From: Rhabdornis inornatus
Taxonomy: Eukaryota > Chordata > Aves > Passeriformes > Rhabdornithidae
DNA: 64,000 nt
Assembly: GCA_013397075.1 (NCBI GenBank)
Contig: VWZS01000850.1
Location: 62,001 to 126,000 of the forward strand
Direction of reading: 5' to 3'
How positions within the stretch are numbered: the stretch's first letter is position 1; each line of letters opens with the position of its first letter. The position numbers and the translations under genes were made by a program. Shown one piece after another: positions 49,636-61,666 of this stretch. Under the pieces are notes generated by a model. That model did no database searches. It had not been told where the DNA came from and saw only the letters and a program-made list of their open reading frames with translations.

Positions 49636-51707
49636 GTAAGAGTTACATATGTAAATGAATCTAATCCTGTTTATGCAGTGACTTTCTCTATATGACATCT
49701 CAAAGACATGGAGACAAAGTACAGATTTCACAGATATTTTTTTAATAGTAAATGCGTGACTTTTTTCTAAAAAAAAAAAAAATTAAATTTATGCTTACTA
49801 GCTTTATTTTTCTTGCCATTTATTTGGTTTTCCAGTCTTTAACTGTCTACAGCAGTCTTTAACTGCTGTAGATAAACTAGAAAAAAGTCCAGAGTAACTT
49901 AAATATAATCCTGGGGGCTGACTGACCCAGCCTTTACTCACCCCATTACAATTTTAAGATCTTGGCCATGAGTATGACAAGATTTTTAGGGAGCTAAGGT
50001 GTAGTCCCAAGAGTTCACCAGCTTGAAGATGCAACAGCAACAAAGCAGCAAATTGGGATGAGTCAGTCTCAAAACATGATCCAGCGCAAAGGCTGCCAAA
50101 TTGTATTCCATCACAAAAACTGGTACTGTGAACTCATTTGATTACAGTGTCAAAGCTCTGTTAATGTGGACACAGATATTTTAGCAAAGCTGCTCTTTGC
50201 CTGGCTTAGCTGAGTTTTCCCTCAGAAAGCAGATTAGCTGTGACAACAGGTACAATTTTGCTCATGTGAGTGTGTGTCCACGCTTTATGTTGGCAGCAGT
50301 ATGTCATTCAGGGATCATGCTGCTTCACAGCTTCTCATCAAACTGCTTATTCCACTGAGAATTTGCAGTGCATGCCCAGCCCTGAGCTGTATTGGGATGT
50401 GCTCCTTTATTTTGATATAATAAAGCCAAAATATACCAGGATAGTTATATTAGTAAGGTTGTAAGTAACCAATCAACCTATAACAGAAGTACTATTACAG
50501 CTTTTCTAGACTACATCTGGCCAAATAAGGAATATTGCTGTAATTTCTGTATTTAGACCAATGATCTTCACTGAAGAGAGTGAGCAATGTCAATCTTAAA
50601 TATTTATTCTATTCAGTGGCATTTTTATGCCAACATTTTAAACAATAAAGACTTCCTAATGTCAGTAAATCTTATTTTGGTCTGCAATCTGGTATAATCT
50701 ATGGTGGGAAAAAAACCCACTTTTTTATATATACTAAAAAGAGGGTTTTGCAGTAATATAGTAACAATAATAACCAGAATACCTTTGAAGACTCATCGTA
50801 GGCTTGGCTGGATAAGATGCTATCAAGGCCAAGAGTATGAGCAGTTTCAAAAACATTGATTATTTATAGAAAAGTTTTTGTCTTGAGGTAATTAGAGCAA
50901 TATTTGCTGCCAACCACTATTAGAGTAATCTCAGTTACATAGCTGTAAACCATACTGCACCATTTACAAGGCTATTGAGCAAAGCCCTGTGATTGTAGTA
51001 GTCTTTTGTTCAATGTTATCACTGTAGTGGTGTCTGAAAAGAAAATCTTCGGCCATTTCAGTCAGCTGGTGGCAAGAGAAAGGGAAGATGTTTCTCATTT
51101 GGGTTTGAGTACAAACTATTTGACAGCTTTTTTTTTTCACCTGAATGATTGTAATGTATTTATTTTTGTTTTTACAGCTTTCTTTGTCTCAAAAGACTTT
51201 TAAGAGTAAAGAGTTCCCTGTCCAGGCAAGGATAAATACTGATACTATTCAAGATAAACATTTGGTATTACTTCACAGTAGATGAGAACATTCATAAAAA
51301 TAAAGTAAAACTATAGCATGCTGTCTCTATTGCATGTGACTCTAATTGAGAACTAGTTTAGTTACATCAGCTTTGAATTTAGATCTAAGGATTTCCACAG
51401 TGCTTTCAGAAGTTTTATGTTTGTCCCTTCTACCGAACAGCATGGTTCAGAAATTAATTTGTCAGAGATGAGTGTAGGGTTAGCAGGAATTTGTTGTAAC
51501 AGAAAGAGTTAGTGTAGCTTAACTCATTATCAAAGACACTGTTTGTTGCAGGTTAGTATTTTTTTCTGCTTGTCCAAATGCCTGGTCTAAATTCTCCTGA
51601 GACATGAAAAGTTCTATCTGAATACCTATACCTAAAGAACGTAACACATGCACAACAGATTGCATTTAATTATGGGGCTTTTTTCTCATGTTTCCTTCTT
51701 TTGGCAG
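49636..51707 (+). other. RNF217: RNF217 last intron
   Basis: This is a 2.1-kb GT-AG intron. It holds a hairpin with direct repeats at 49833-49872, an A homopolymer near 49770 and otherwise nothing recognisable. Confidence 0.9.
49833..49872 (+). repeat. Direct repeat overlapping a perfect 10-bp hairpin
   Basis: CAGTCTTTAACTG occurs at 49833-49845 and 49853-49865. TCTACAGCAG (49846-49855) pairs perfectly with CTGCTGTAGA (49863-49872) around a 7-nt loop. It lies about 200 bp after the transmembrane exon. Confidence 0.85.
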
Positions 51708-51781
51708 GTTTATTTGTGTTTCCTATCTATTGCCTTTGTAAAAAACAGAGGAAAAGGTCACGGACAGGTATGCCCTGGTGA
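51708..51781 (+). CDS. RNF217: RNF217 last coding exon: end of membrane helix and basic cytosolic tail, stop codon
   Basis: The coding part is 74 nt: the end of a split Gly codon, 23 codons and TGA at 51779-51781, after acceptor TTGGCAG. It encodes the end of the hydrophobic helix (GLFVFPIYCLC) and a strongly basic stretch (KKQRKRSR) ending in TGMPW. By the positive-inside rule the basic tail should face the cytosol. Two Cys next to the basic cluster could be lipid-modified, which is inference. An overlapping frame (51648-51842) is a shadow. Confidence 0.93.
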
Positions 51782-52275
51782 GGATGGACATTACTCGCCT
51801 GGAGTGAGCTGGTCCTGCAAGGGCTATCCGTGTTTTGTGTGACAGAGCAATACAGTGCTGGTTACAGCATCAAAGCCACCGCCCTGGAAGAAGAATGGGG
51901 GCTCTCCTGCCATCTTCCCTCAGCCAAAAACACTACTGCAGACCAGAAAGCCTCTTTGCTCTGGTGCACTCTCAACAAGATGAGCCCCCTGACTGCTGCT
52001 TTTTAAATGTCTTTGGTTTGGGGTTTTTTAGTTATGACTTTGGAGGGTTTTTTTTGAGTCTAAGTTTCTGAACCAGACAATCCAGGTCTGTATTGTAGCC
52101 ACAACTCTACTACCGATTTGGCCTGTGAAGAAAGCATTTAACTGCTGACATGTGCTCGTTTAACTTCAGCGTCGGCCTTTGAGGTGGAAATGCTTGCAAG
52201 TGTTCGGACTCTTACTATATACTGAGCATACTACTTTTGGTATTAAAAACTACTTCTGTAAATAACTTCCATCAC
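51782..52275 (+). other. RNF217: RNF217 3' UTR, proximal part
   Basis: Sequence directly after the stop codon. It has no ORF of note, and its first 200 bases are richer in GC than the intron before it. The first plausible poly(A) signal is ATTAAA at 52242-52247. The true end of the transcript is not determined. Confidence 0.6.
52242..52264 (+). promoter_or_regulatory. Candidate proximal poly(A) signal and Pumilio-type site
   Basis: ATTAAA at 52242-52247, the commonest variant poly(A) hexamer, is followed 10 bp later by TGTAAATA at 52257-52264, which fits the Pumilio consensus TGTANATA. Both are short motifs; use in vivo is inferred. Confidence 0.3.
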
Positions 52276-55200
52276 ACAGCATTCTGTTCAGCATACCAAA
52301 ATCCCATCACATGCCAGAGCACGACAGCTGGTTATCTTCTGAGTGCTCCTGCTAGGGGAGTGCACATTGCCACCGCCAAACTGCAGTGCCTCAGAGGGAA
52401 ATACCCCTAGTACTGAAGTGCCGTGGTACTTAAGAATATGGTGATTGGTTTCACTTCAGTGATTTATTTATGTCAGTCATTAATATTAATGGCAGGGGAT
52501 GTGACAAGATTTGTTACAACAGGACTTCATTTTTAAATTCTCACAGTACAGAAAAAATTTGAAGGGTTTAGATAAAAAGACGTGTCAGTGGCCTAATCTG
52601 TCCCAAGATATCCCTGAAGTGTGTTTGCAGGGAAGCTGGAAACCTGCTTTTTTGTTCTGACTTGGAATATGATAGACATGCTACACACTACCTGTGTGAG
52701 GATTGACCTGTTGAAATTTTATAAACTAAATAGCACATTTTGTTTGTTTATTCCTTTGAGTAGGCTACTACTACATAAGTCTTGGACTATCCACTGATGT
52801 CTCATGAGGAAAATCTGTGAATCCAGGGTAAGGGAAGCGATCATAAATTCTTAGGAGACCACTTCATATTAACTTTCTGCTTCCAGGTTTCTCTTCCTGG
52901 CGCATGGCAGCTCTGAAGAGAATAGCTATCTTTGCTCTTTTTTCTTAAGTTCCACTGTTTGCTACCAAACATCTTTCTCAGTGCATCATGACAAAAGCAG
53001 TGTAATTCAGTGTAAGGAATCAGTTACTGAGAATATTTACATTTAATTTTAATCCAAATTTATCATACAAATATAACTTAAAAAACTAGAATAAATTTGT
53101 TTAGACAGAACACTGAAACAATAAAGAAAGGAGCTAAATAAGAAAAATAACTACTTCATACTGTAAAAATACAGGCTAATCTTAAAGAAAAGAAGATTGG
53201 ATTTGTACTGTGAAGGTACTTCTTTTCAGTGTGTGTGAAGATACACATGTATTTATATGTATGTTTGTGTACATACGGGGAAAGGGGAAGCAGGAAGATG
53301 GGAAATGTCCTTAAGAGTCTCCTGACTTCAAAAATTAGGCTTGCAAATAACGTATTATTTAAGAGGATGTACTTTGTACCACTTTCTTTGAAAACTATTG
53401 TTAAATCTGAATCCAGTTTAAATTTTCAAGCAAATAGTGTTCTGCCCCACCAACATAGTACTTTTATAAGATACTTTGGCTTCAAAGCCTCAGTGGAAGA
53501 AGCTGATGGCTTTTGTTTACCTGGAAACACAAATATCAGCTTACCATAGCTGGCTAGTATGCTTGTTCTCTGTCAGCTTCTGGTTTTGTTTTCTTGCGCT
53601 TTTTTTCTTCAAGTGCGCCATAGTAGTTGGTTACTATTTAATAATTTTCATTTGAATTTAAGGGCGTATTGACCCTGTTATCCTAATAGTAAAAACAGTA
53701 CTTTTCAAAGATTTACAAATTAAGGAGGAAAGCAATGATATTTAGAAATAAAATTCAAAGCTTATTGTCAATGCAAATTCACCTGTTATTTAGACTTACT
53801 TTCTTCTGAGAAACATCAGTTTTCTGTTTGTGTTGTGTCTGAAGTTAGAAGCTGCCTTAAAATTGGTCTTGGTTTTGAGTGTGTTTTCTGAGGCTATACA
53901 TATCAGTTGTCTTTGGCTTACTCAGGGATTTTTATTCCTCTCTTTAAATGTCAGATAATGAAGATATTTTTGTATTATTTAGAAAAACCTTCAGACCTCA
54001 GAGAGCAAGATATATATAGATAGATTTGGGTTTGCAATGCAGTCTATAACTTGGTGTCAAACTACTCCACTTGAGAATATTTTAGTACTTGAGATTATCT
54101 GTAATAACTACATAATGGATTTATTTCCTTTCTTTTCCTGGTTCTGTATAAATCTGTGAGATATCCCTACAGTCTTTGTACCTGTTTTCACTCTGCCATG
54201 TTTGCCATTTTCAGTTTTTAACTAGAGTTCAGCAAGATCTGAAACTAAGATACTAGAATAAAGAACATAAAAGGGAAGATAATAGATCTGCACTTACTTC
54301 TATTCAGAAAGTATGTCCTTGTGGATGGAGAAAAGGAACATACAACTCAGCTCCTACATTATCATTTCATCTAGGCAATTTTGATTTTATCAGAACAGAT
54401 AAAATCAAAGGGAATGGTTCTTCATTTTCTATACAGAGCAGAAAGAGACATCTTTGACCTTATAAAGATGAGTGAGTCTGTGCTTTTTCTGTTGGGAAAA
54501 ATAAAGGAATTACAATAATTTTTGCTTTTCTGTAGAACAGGATAAATGTTCAAGAACCAGGCAGAATAGGGATATGGAAGTCTTTTTCCATCTGTATAAA
54601 AATATTCCCACTGGAAAAGTGCATAAATACAATTTTTATCAATATTATATAACATAGCCTACTAAAGCATGAGAAGTAGCTCAGTACAAAGCTTTATTTG
54701 GTTAAACATCAGCTTTTAAGCAACTCATCACAACAAACCTTACATACATCAAAGCCACATAATTTGTTTTAAAAGCATTAATTTATTCATTTGAAAGAAA
54801 CTGAATGGACTTCATAAGGAAATTATGTAAGTGTATTGTGTTTTTTGTAACTACTCTAAAGAAACCATCAGGCTGTTCTACTCCATCTTTATTGGCAGAA
54901 AACTTCATCCGGCAGCTATATTAACGTGCTAAGGCAGATTTCACACTGCTGTATGCTGATCATCACTGGTGGTTGTGTTTCCTTTCACGACAGTTAATAT
55001 TTGAGATTATTTATCTTTGTGCAAGGTTGTTGCTCATCTGTACCTGTGTCCAGACTAGGAAATGCTTAAATCCATTCTACACTAGCCTTCTGTTTCAAGC
55101 TTTCCTGGGGCTGGATTTGCTGTGTGCTCAGCCCTGTGTGCAGGTGTGCAGTCAGAGCCGAGGCTCTCCTTGTGGTGCTGTGGCTGTGTGTACCCCATCC

Positions 55201-58200
55201 TGCTCCTGCTGGGAGGGCTGGCTGGACACGCCACCCCTCAGGGGCTGCACTCCCTTTCTCCACTATGCAGAATTTAGTTGTATTTCATTAATGGGGTCAA
55301 GTCCCAGGGCTACTCAGCCATATCAGCAGCAGGATCATTTTCTGTCCTGTGGCATCTCAGAGCATAGTTAGGTGTATGTACAGAGTTTATCCAGGAGATT
55401 GTGACTGGAAAATAACTGTGCTTTTCCTTATGTCAGTCTATTAGCCAGTGAGAGTAATAGGCTGAGCAGGAACACAAGCAAGAGGCAGAAAAGCAATTCC
55501 GAGTAGCTTTGTGCTGAGCTGACCCATCAGGCTTAGTTCTGTACAAAAAAGTTAGTGAGTCTTCGGTTCTCACCACCTCTATAACAAACAGCGTATTCCT
55601 ACCTGTTCAGTGTCATTAAAGTGCAGTGCACTTTGAGTGAGCTATTATCTTCCTTTGAGGCAGTGCAAATGTGTAAGGGAAGATTTTGTGTTTGTTTTGA
55701 TGCTCCTAATGCTGAATTCATAACTCCCCCTGGTGTGTTAAGGGTTTTTGTAATTTACACATATTTATTCATTATAAAAGTTTTACTTTATTAAAAATAC
55801 TAATTTGTGGGGACTACTGCCAATTTTAATTAGAAAGCATTTTGGCTCACCATCAGGTATTCTTTTCAGCCAAGAGGCTTTTTGCTCTTCTGAAGACTGT
55901 CACAGTTTGTGTGATGTTAAATGGTGTGTAGGTGGGGCGGTAATTCTCTCAGAGGATACAAATTCACTAGTGATGGAATGGTTTCTTATGCCAGTTAGGT
56001 TTGAGAAACTGTTTAATATTCAATGGCCAAGTAGTTTGCCATGCAGATTCTTGGTTGATTTATTACATTTTTTTTAAATTTAGTTGTGTTTCTTGAGCAA
56101 ACCTTACATCATAATTTTTGGTATGCTAATTGTGCAGGTTCAAGTTGTAGATAAGAACCACAGATTGCTGTTACTGTTATAATCTATATTAGATCTCTGC
56201 TGATGGAAAGAAATCCTACATGAGGAAACTATTAGATAATTTCTTACTTTCTTTTAATTGTTAAGCCTTATGGTTAGAGTGAGTCAGCTTCATTCCTGAC
56301 ATCAGTCACAGCCCCATTAAACCAGAGAAAACTATTTTTATGCCATTGTGGAATTTGGTCACAAATACTTTTATAAAAATATCAGGAAGTATGTTGATAG
56401 CCGTGGAAAACCCAGTTCACTTCTTAAGAAGTGCAAACAACTATGGAGCCACTCCTCATTTGCAGAATGATGCCAGTGTGTTTAGTAAGCGCAGGAGAGA
56501 GAAGGAGTTGGGAGGAATTTCTGGACAACATTCTCATTAGAGCAGATTGTCAGGAGAGGGAATACTAGCTTTTAATATAATAAAGAAACCTTACTGCTTT
56601 GAGCCACTAATAAAATTAAAAACAACACCCAAAGACAGTGTTAAATAACATTTCTTCAAATTCTACTTTCTTCAAAGTAACAAATAACAGCACACTGTAA
56701 GAAGTGGAATTGCAGCTGTTCAGTATTTTTAGGACTTAACACATGAACTTGAGGACACACAGCATCTAAAAAGTTATGTTGCTGGTCTATTTGGTAGTTT
56801 ATCTTGCTACTGTTACATGAAAAACCAGCTGAGCCTTGATTCAATTGAAAGACAAATACTGTTTTCACTGGTATTACAGCTTGAGCAGTACTTAACACCC
56901 CAAAATGTTTTTGTGATAAAACTAACAAATGCAGTTGCTTGCAGATGAAGCTTCCTCACTGAATCTTCCTTACCTTTCTGTGCATAAGAGTTCAGGAGCT
57001 CTCTGCAGTAAGGAACAGACTTCACGTGTTAGGCAATTAATCACTCATGCTTCTCTTCTCCTGGCCTAATAGTGAAATTCCATAAGGGAAATGAAAACTG
57101 ATCTTAGAGTGCATGCTCTTGATTTCAAAGTTAAAAATGTGTAATAAGTTTTAATTACTCCGTAGCAAAAAAATAAATGCATACATTTTGAAACATAATT
57201 CCAGCTGTTTATTTATAAATCTCTCTGTATAACACAATAGTTATAATAGTGTTGCATTTATTAAAATATGCATATTGTGCAAAAGAAAGCCTTTTTGGGT
57301 TCTTATTTGGCTTATCAAAACATGAAAAATTAATTGGAAGTGGTTTGGATGGATCAAAGTCAGAAGAGAAGCTTATTATTGTGTAAAAATACTTCTTTAG
57401 CATAAATGTGAATTTTGCACATACCTTAAACAGAGTTGCATGCCAGCCCCATTCAGTGTTCACCTTGTGGAAAATTTGTCAGACTGAAAACGGCATTTTT
57501 GAAATTTTTAACTTACTGTCACAGAGGATGATGTTACTAACACAATGCCACATTTACCTCATTTTTAGAAGGGAATATATTTTACATGATCCAGAGAAGC
57601 TGTTCAGGTGTTTAAAACCTGTCCTGTAAAACTGTGATGCAGTCAGAAAACATCTTCATGCCTTATGTAAGCTCTGGATGAACAGGTGGATTCAGTCTTT
57701 AGTCATGGACTATGTTTTTGCATAAAAAATGCACTCTTACGGGTTTTTCATAACAATTTGCATCCTGCTGCTTTGTGTCCAGAAATTGCAAGGACAGGGA
57801 TGGATTTACATTTCAAGGTCTACCATCTCGTATAAAATGTTTACCATGTTTCCATTCTTACACGCTTTGTTTGTATGCTCTCCTCCTTCTAAATTTCATC
57901 ATTTGAAACTGGCTTGTGAAAATGGCTGAAGATCAAATTGGACCTGTAAAATGTGATCTCATAAGAAGTTGCTTTGTTAATTCTTTGCTGAGCTATAAGC
58001 AGGAGATTAATTTTGTTGTATTTACGTTACTTAAAAGCAAGATGCTGAAATCTATTTTTTCCATGGCTTTTAATTTTGCAGTTTTTAAAAGGTGCTTTAG
58101 CAGCACAGTCATCTTTGCTACGTAACTAACCATCTGAGTACAAAATAACATTTTCGCATATTTGTTAATTCTTGCCACTAGGGTAGAGATGAAAATAGTG

Positions 58201-61112
58201 CTGTAAAAAAGAAAAAATTATCTCTGAGGAACATGTCCGAGTTGAAGTTGATTCCATGACAATTCAATGAGAAGTCTTCCCTTACTCATCTCTTGTTTTG
58301 TGTATTTTCAGGTAAAGGGTTCCCTTTAAAATAGGTCTAATTTGAATGGCAGGGGTTGAGGGTAGTGAGATAATAGATCACATCCTTTTTAGTGTACAGG
58401 CTTCTGGCACAACTAGGATGTTGGCCAAACACTGTGGATTCATTAAGAAAGCAATTTCTAGTTCTGCATTTGGGCAACATACAAGCTAGATGCATCAGTG
58501 ATTGGAAATTTTTGTAGTGTGGGATGACTAAGAACTTATAAAACCTGGAGGAAGGCAATGCCCATGAAATCGACACTTGAATTCCAGTATTTAATGTTTT
58601 GCATAATGAGGGATTTTAAACGTGTAAGTGCCTTACTGCGTGAAACAAATGAAAGGTGTTCATACCCCTCAACAGAGCAATATGGGAATTCCTGTTCTGT
58701 GGACTCCTACAATTATATTAAGCCAAAGTAATGAGTATTGGTTTGTTCAGAAATTTGACAAATGTTGTATTAGGGAAGAAATTAGCCTATTATAAAAGTA
58801 ATCTGGCATGCTTATTTTAATTCTGGTGATGTCATTTCTATGGTTTTTTTAACTTGCTCCTTGTGCCCATCCCTCCCCCTGACTCCTCCAATCTTCCTGC
58901 AGACTTCTGCAGAAATGCATCTTAAGTTGTTGTTAGAGTAAGTTCGGCTCCTCCAACATAAGAAGCCATGAGTTTTCAACCACTGAAAGAACTGCAGCCT
59001 TTTGGAGAAGAGAATTCAACCAAAGTTCAGTTAGAGCACAGCCTGCTGTGGCTGTACCTGCCAGCTCGGGGCTCGCTCGTGCCTTGTTCGCACTAGTTGT
59101 TGGAGGTGGAAGCACCAAGGGATATGGCACATGGAGGTGCACTGTAGCTAGGCTGGGACTTAAAAGGTTGAGAGCATTTCAGTGTTATCCAGCTGGAACT
59201 AACATATCCTGTTAATACAAGCTGGTAACTCCTCTGGGGTGGGTGTCTGGGTGGACAAAGTCATCAATTGAGGTGGTGGTGCAGCTCTGGGATCTCTGCC
59301 CAGCCCTTCACTGCAGCGTGGGAAGTGTGATCTGGAAAAGTATTACTCATTTTGCCATCGTCTGAGAGCTTCAAAATGGGTGTTCTGGGGTTTATTTCTT
59401 CTTACTTCCTTTTCCAGAAGACAGTGGAATTTTACCCTTTATGTTCTAGACTTTCTAAAGGACCTGTTTGTCCTTACTAACATTGGTGCCACTATTGTCC
59501 ATCTATTATTGAAGTCAGGAATAAGCTACTTTTCTAAAATTACCTTGAATTTCATGAGCTTATGCTTGCAATTATATGTCCAAAAAATGAAGTATAAAAG
59601 GTAATTATCAGAAGGAGATTGAGTTAATGGGGGGTAAGAAGAAAAATGATGTTTAGAAGGTCTATTTTTTATAGATTTGTGATCATAAGATGGTTTAAAT
59701 ATGTTCAATTTCCTCCTCTGAGAATTTGTAAAGGAAAGAAGGAGAAATTAAGATGAGTATCCCTTTGAACCTTTTATTTTCCTGAAATTCTTCAGTTTTT
59801 CAGAATGGTAGGAGGGGCTTTTTTTCCACCCTGGAGTTACTAATTGTTAATATAGCTGTCACAGTCTTACTGTGAACACTAATGTGACTGTGTAGTCAGG
59901 ATTCAGTTTGCATATCTGAAGGTTTTGGTGATAGAGAATTTGATTTAGAGCCATACTGCAATAAAATTATAAGTGAATTATTACATATCTTAATGACTTC
60001 TATTTCAGCATTATCTCAAAATTTTAGGCATTAAAAACTTGATTCTTCTATAATCCATTAAATAGAAGATGCCATGTATCAAAATACTCCTTCAGCCTCA
60101 TGAGTTACTGTTTATTTTTACTAGTTATTTCCTTAAATTAATTTTTTCTCTCCTAGAACCAGCAGACACACAACCAAAATGCTGATAAGATTTCCCCATT
60201 ATCTTTGTCTTGCATATAGCTGACACTATATTTTCTGTTGCATTGTATTGCAACAATGGTCTTCATGCTGTAGTAACTTGATAAAAATATTCAGTAGTCC
60301 TGGGCAATATTTTACAAATAATTCATCTTCAAGTTGGTATCTTAAATATATACCACTAATCACTGTTGAGTGTGCTACCTGTGTGGTTGCTTTAGTTTAT
60401 GTTAATGTTTTGTAAGGATTATTTCTTGCTACCCTCTTCAGAGTGCCTTTTTTATTTAGGAGGTCTAGAAGATGGTTCACTGAAGTCTTCTGTAGAATCT
60501 ACCGTAGTAATGTCTGATCTTTAAACTTGTCCTGATGAATGTATAACTAAAATCTTGTTCTTTAAAAAGCTATAGTAGACACAGGTTGTATATGCACATG
60601 TACATGCATGGATACAAGGGAAGGTGTTCTGCCAATGTTTGTCCTGCTGGACAGGACCTTTCGAAAGTAAGTGAATTTTTTAACAGTTTTATTTTCAAAA
60701 TGTTACCTCACTAGTATTCAGTAGTAGTTTTGTCTCTGTATTGCTTCACTTTGCTAAATACAATCATGGTAGGCAGTTTAATTTTTAAAAGACTCTGCGA
60801 TGAATCTGGTGTTCGTATGAGACTGAATTTCGTAAGACAAAACTTACGGTACTTTGTTTCCTTTAAAGGCATTCCTTTCACTTACACTGACATCCCAAGC
60901 CCCTGTTAGCAACAGACTGAAAAAGTGCTTCCCCATGATGAAATGGAAGAATGTAAAGTAGCATTTGAATGCACTCTACCCATCTTAGAATCAATATTCA
61001 GAAATGGGGGTGGGGGGCAGTGGATTTGATTAATTGTGGGGAGACATGCATTGTAGAGTTTGTTCACTTGGCACACAAGAGGTTTTACAATGTCATCTAA
61101 TAATGTCTACCT

Positions 61113-61118
61113 AATAAA
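61113..61118 (+). promoter_or_regulatory. Candidate distal poly(A) signal AATAAA
   Basis: A canonical hexamer within CTACCTAATAAAGTTTTG. It is one of several in the downstream region and is listed as a possible distal end only because of the canonical motif and the T-rich sequence after it. Confidence 0.15.
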
Positions 61119-61641
61119 GTTTTGAAAAAGATAAATGAAATTGCCTGAATGTTTAACTTTTTCTTTAAGCAATTCTATGCATGAAGGATAGTTGACAGTC
61201 TCCAAGGAGTCTTCCTCAAATATGTAATACTTTTTATGATATTTATATAATCTTAAAAATCTCACAAGATAATTTAAGCTTCAAGATCTTTGTGTTCTCA
61301 AACCCTATATTAGAGTCACTTCACTCTTTAGCTGCTTTAACACTGGAAATGAAAGTGGAGGTAAAAAGCCAGTTTACTGTGGTGAATATTTTAATGTCAA
61401 ATACTCCCTGTCATGTGGTGTCATCTCTGGCTACTGCTTTCACTTTTAAGAGCATCTTAATATGTAATACAGAATTTTATCTTCTCATGAAATGTTAGCT
61501 TAAAATAATAAACATAAAATGAGAAAATTGATGGAATCCAATTTTCCCATTCCCTTTTTATGACTACTTCCTAAAGCTTTATCATTTTCAAAGGATTTCA
61601 GAGAAAGTAGTCTGTAGCTGTAAACTTGAAATAGGTAACCC

Positions 61642-61666
61642 ATTAATTGAATTAATTGAATTAATT
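61642..61666. repeat. Short tandem repeat, 9-bp unit about 2.8 copies
   Basis: The unit ATTAATTGA occurs twice and is followed by ATTAATT. It is rich in TTAATT homeodomain-like cores by virtue of its sequence. Confidence 0.85.

Larger units (their letters stand above)
30010..51781 (+). other. RNF217: RNF217 gene, 3' part (five coding exons, RBR-type E3 ubiquitin ligase)
   Basis: Joining the five exons gives one uninterrupted reading frame of 248 residues plus TGA. In order it encodes the last Cys pair of RING1, an IBR zinc domain, RING2 with the catalytic Cys, one hydrophobic helix and a basic tail. This order, and near-identity to the vertebrate RNF217 C-terminus as I remember it, identifies the gene. 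RBR ligases accept ubiquitin from an E2 on the RING2 cysteine as a thioester and pass it to the substrate. Published work on mammalian RNF217 links it to HAX1 binding and to ubiquitination of the iron exporter ferroportin; I apply this to the bird protein only by homology. All four introns are GT-AG (6611, 7033, 5309 and 2072 bp). The N-terminus, start codon and first half of RING1 are missing, so this is a partial gene cut by the window edge and not a pseudogene. Confidence 0.95.

Noticed and set aside
51296..51306. AATAAA-like poly(A) signal inside the last intron
   Set aside because: It lies before the last coding exon; premature polyadenylation is possible in principle but nothing else supports it.
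54973..55371. Cys-rich 132-codon frame that at first looked like a secreted protein
   Set aside because: The cysteines fit no known spacing, the first part is intron-like and there is no homologous family I can name.
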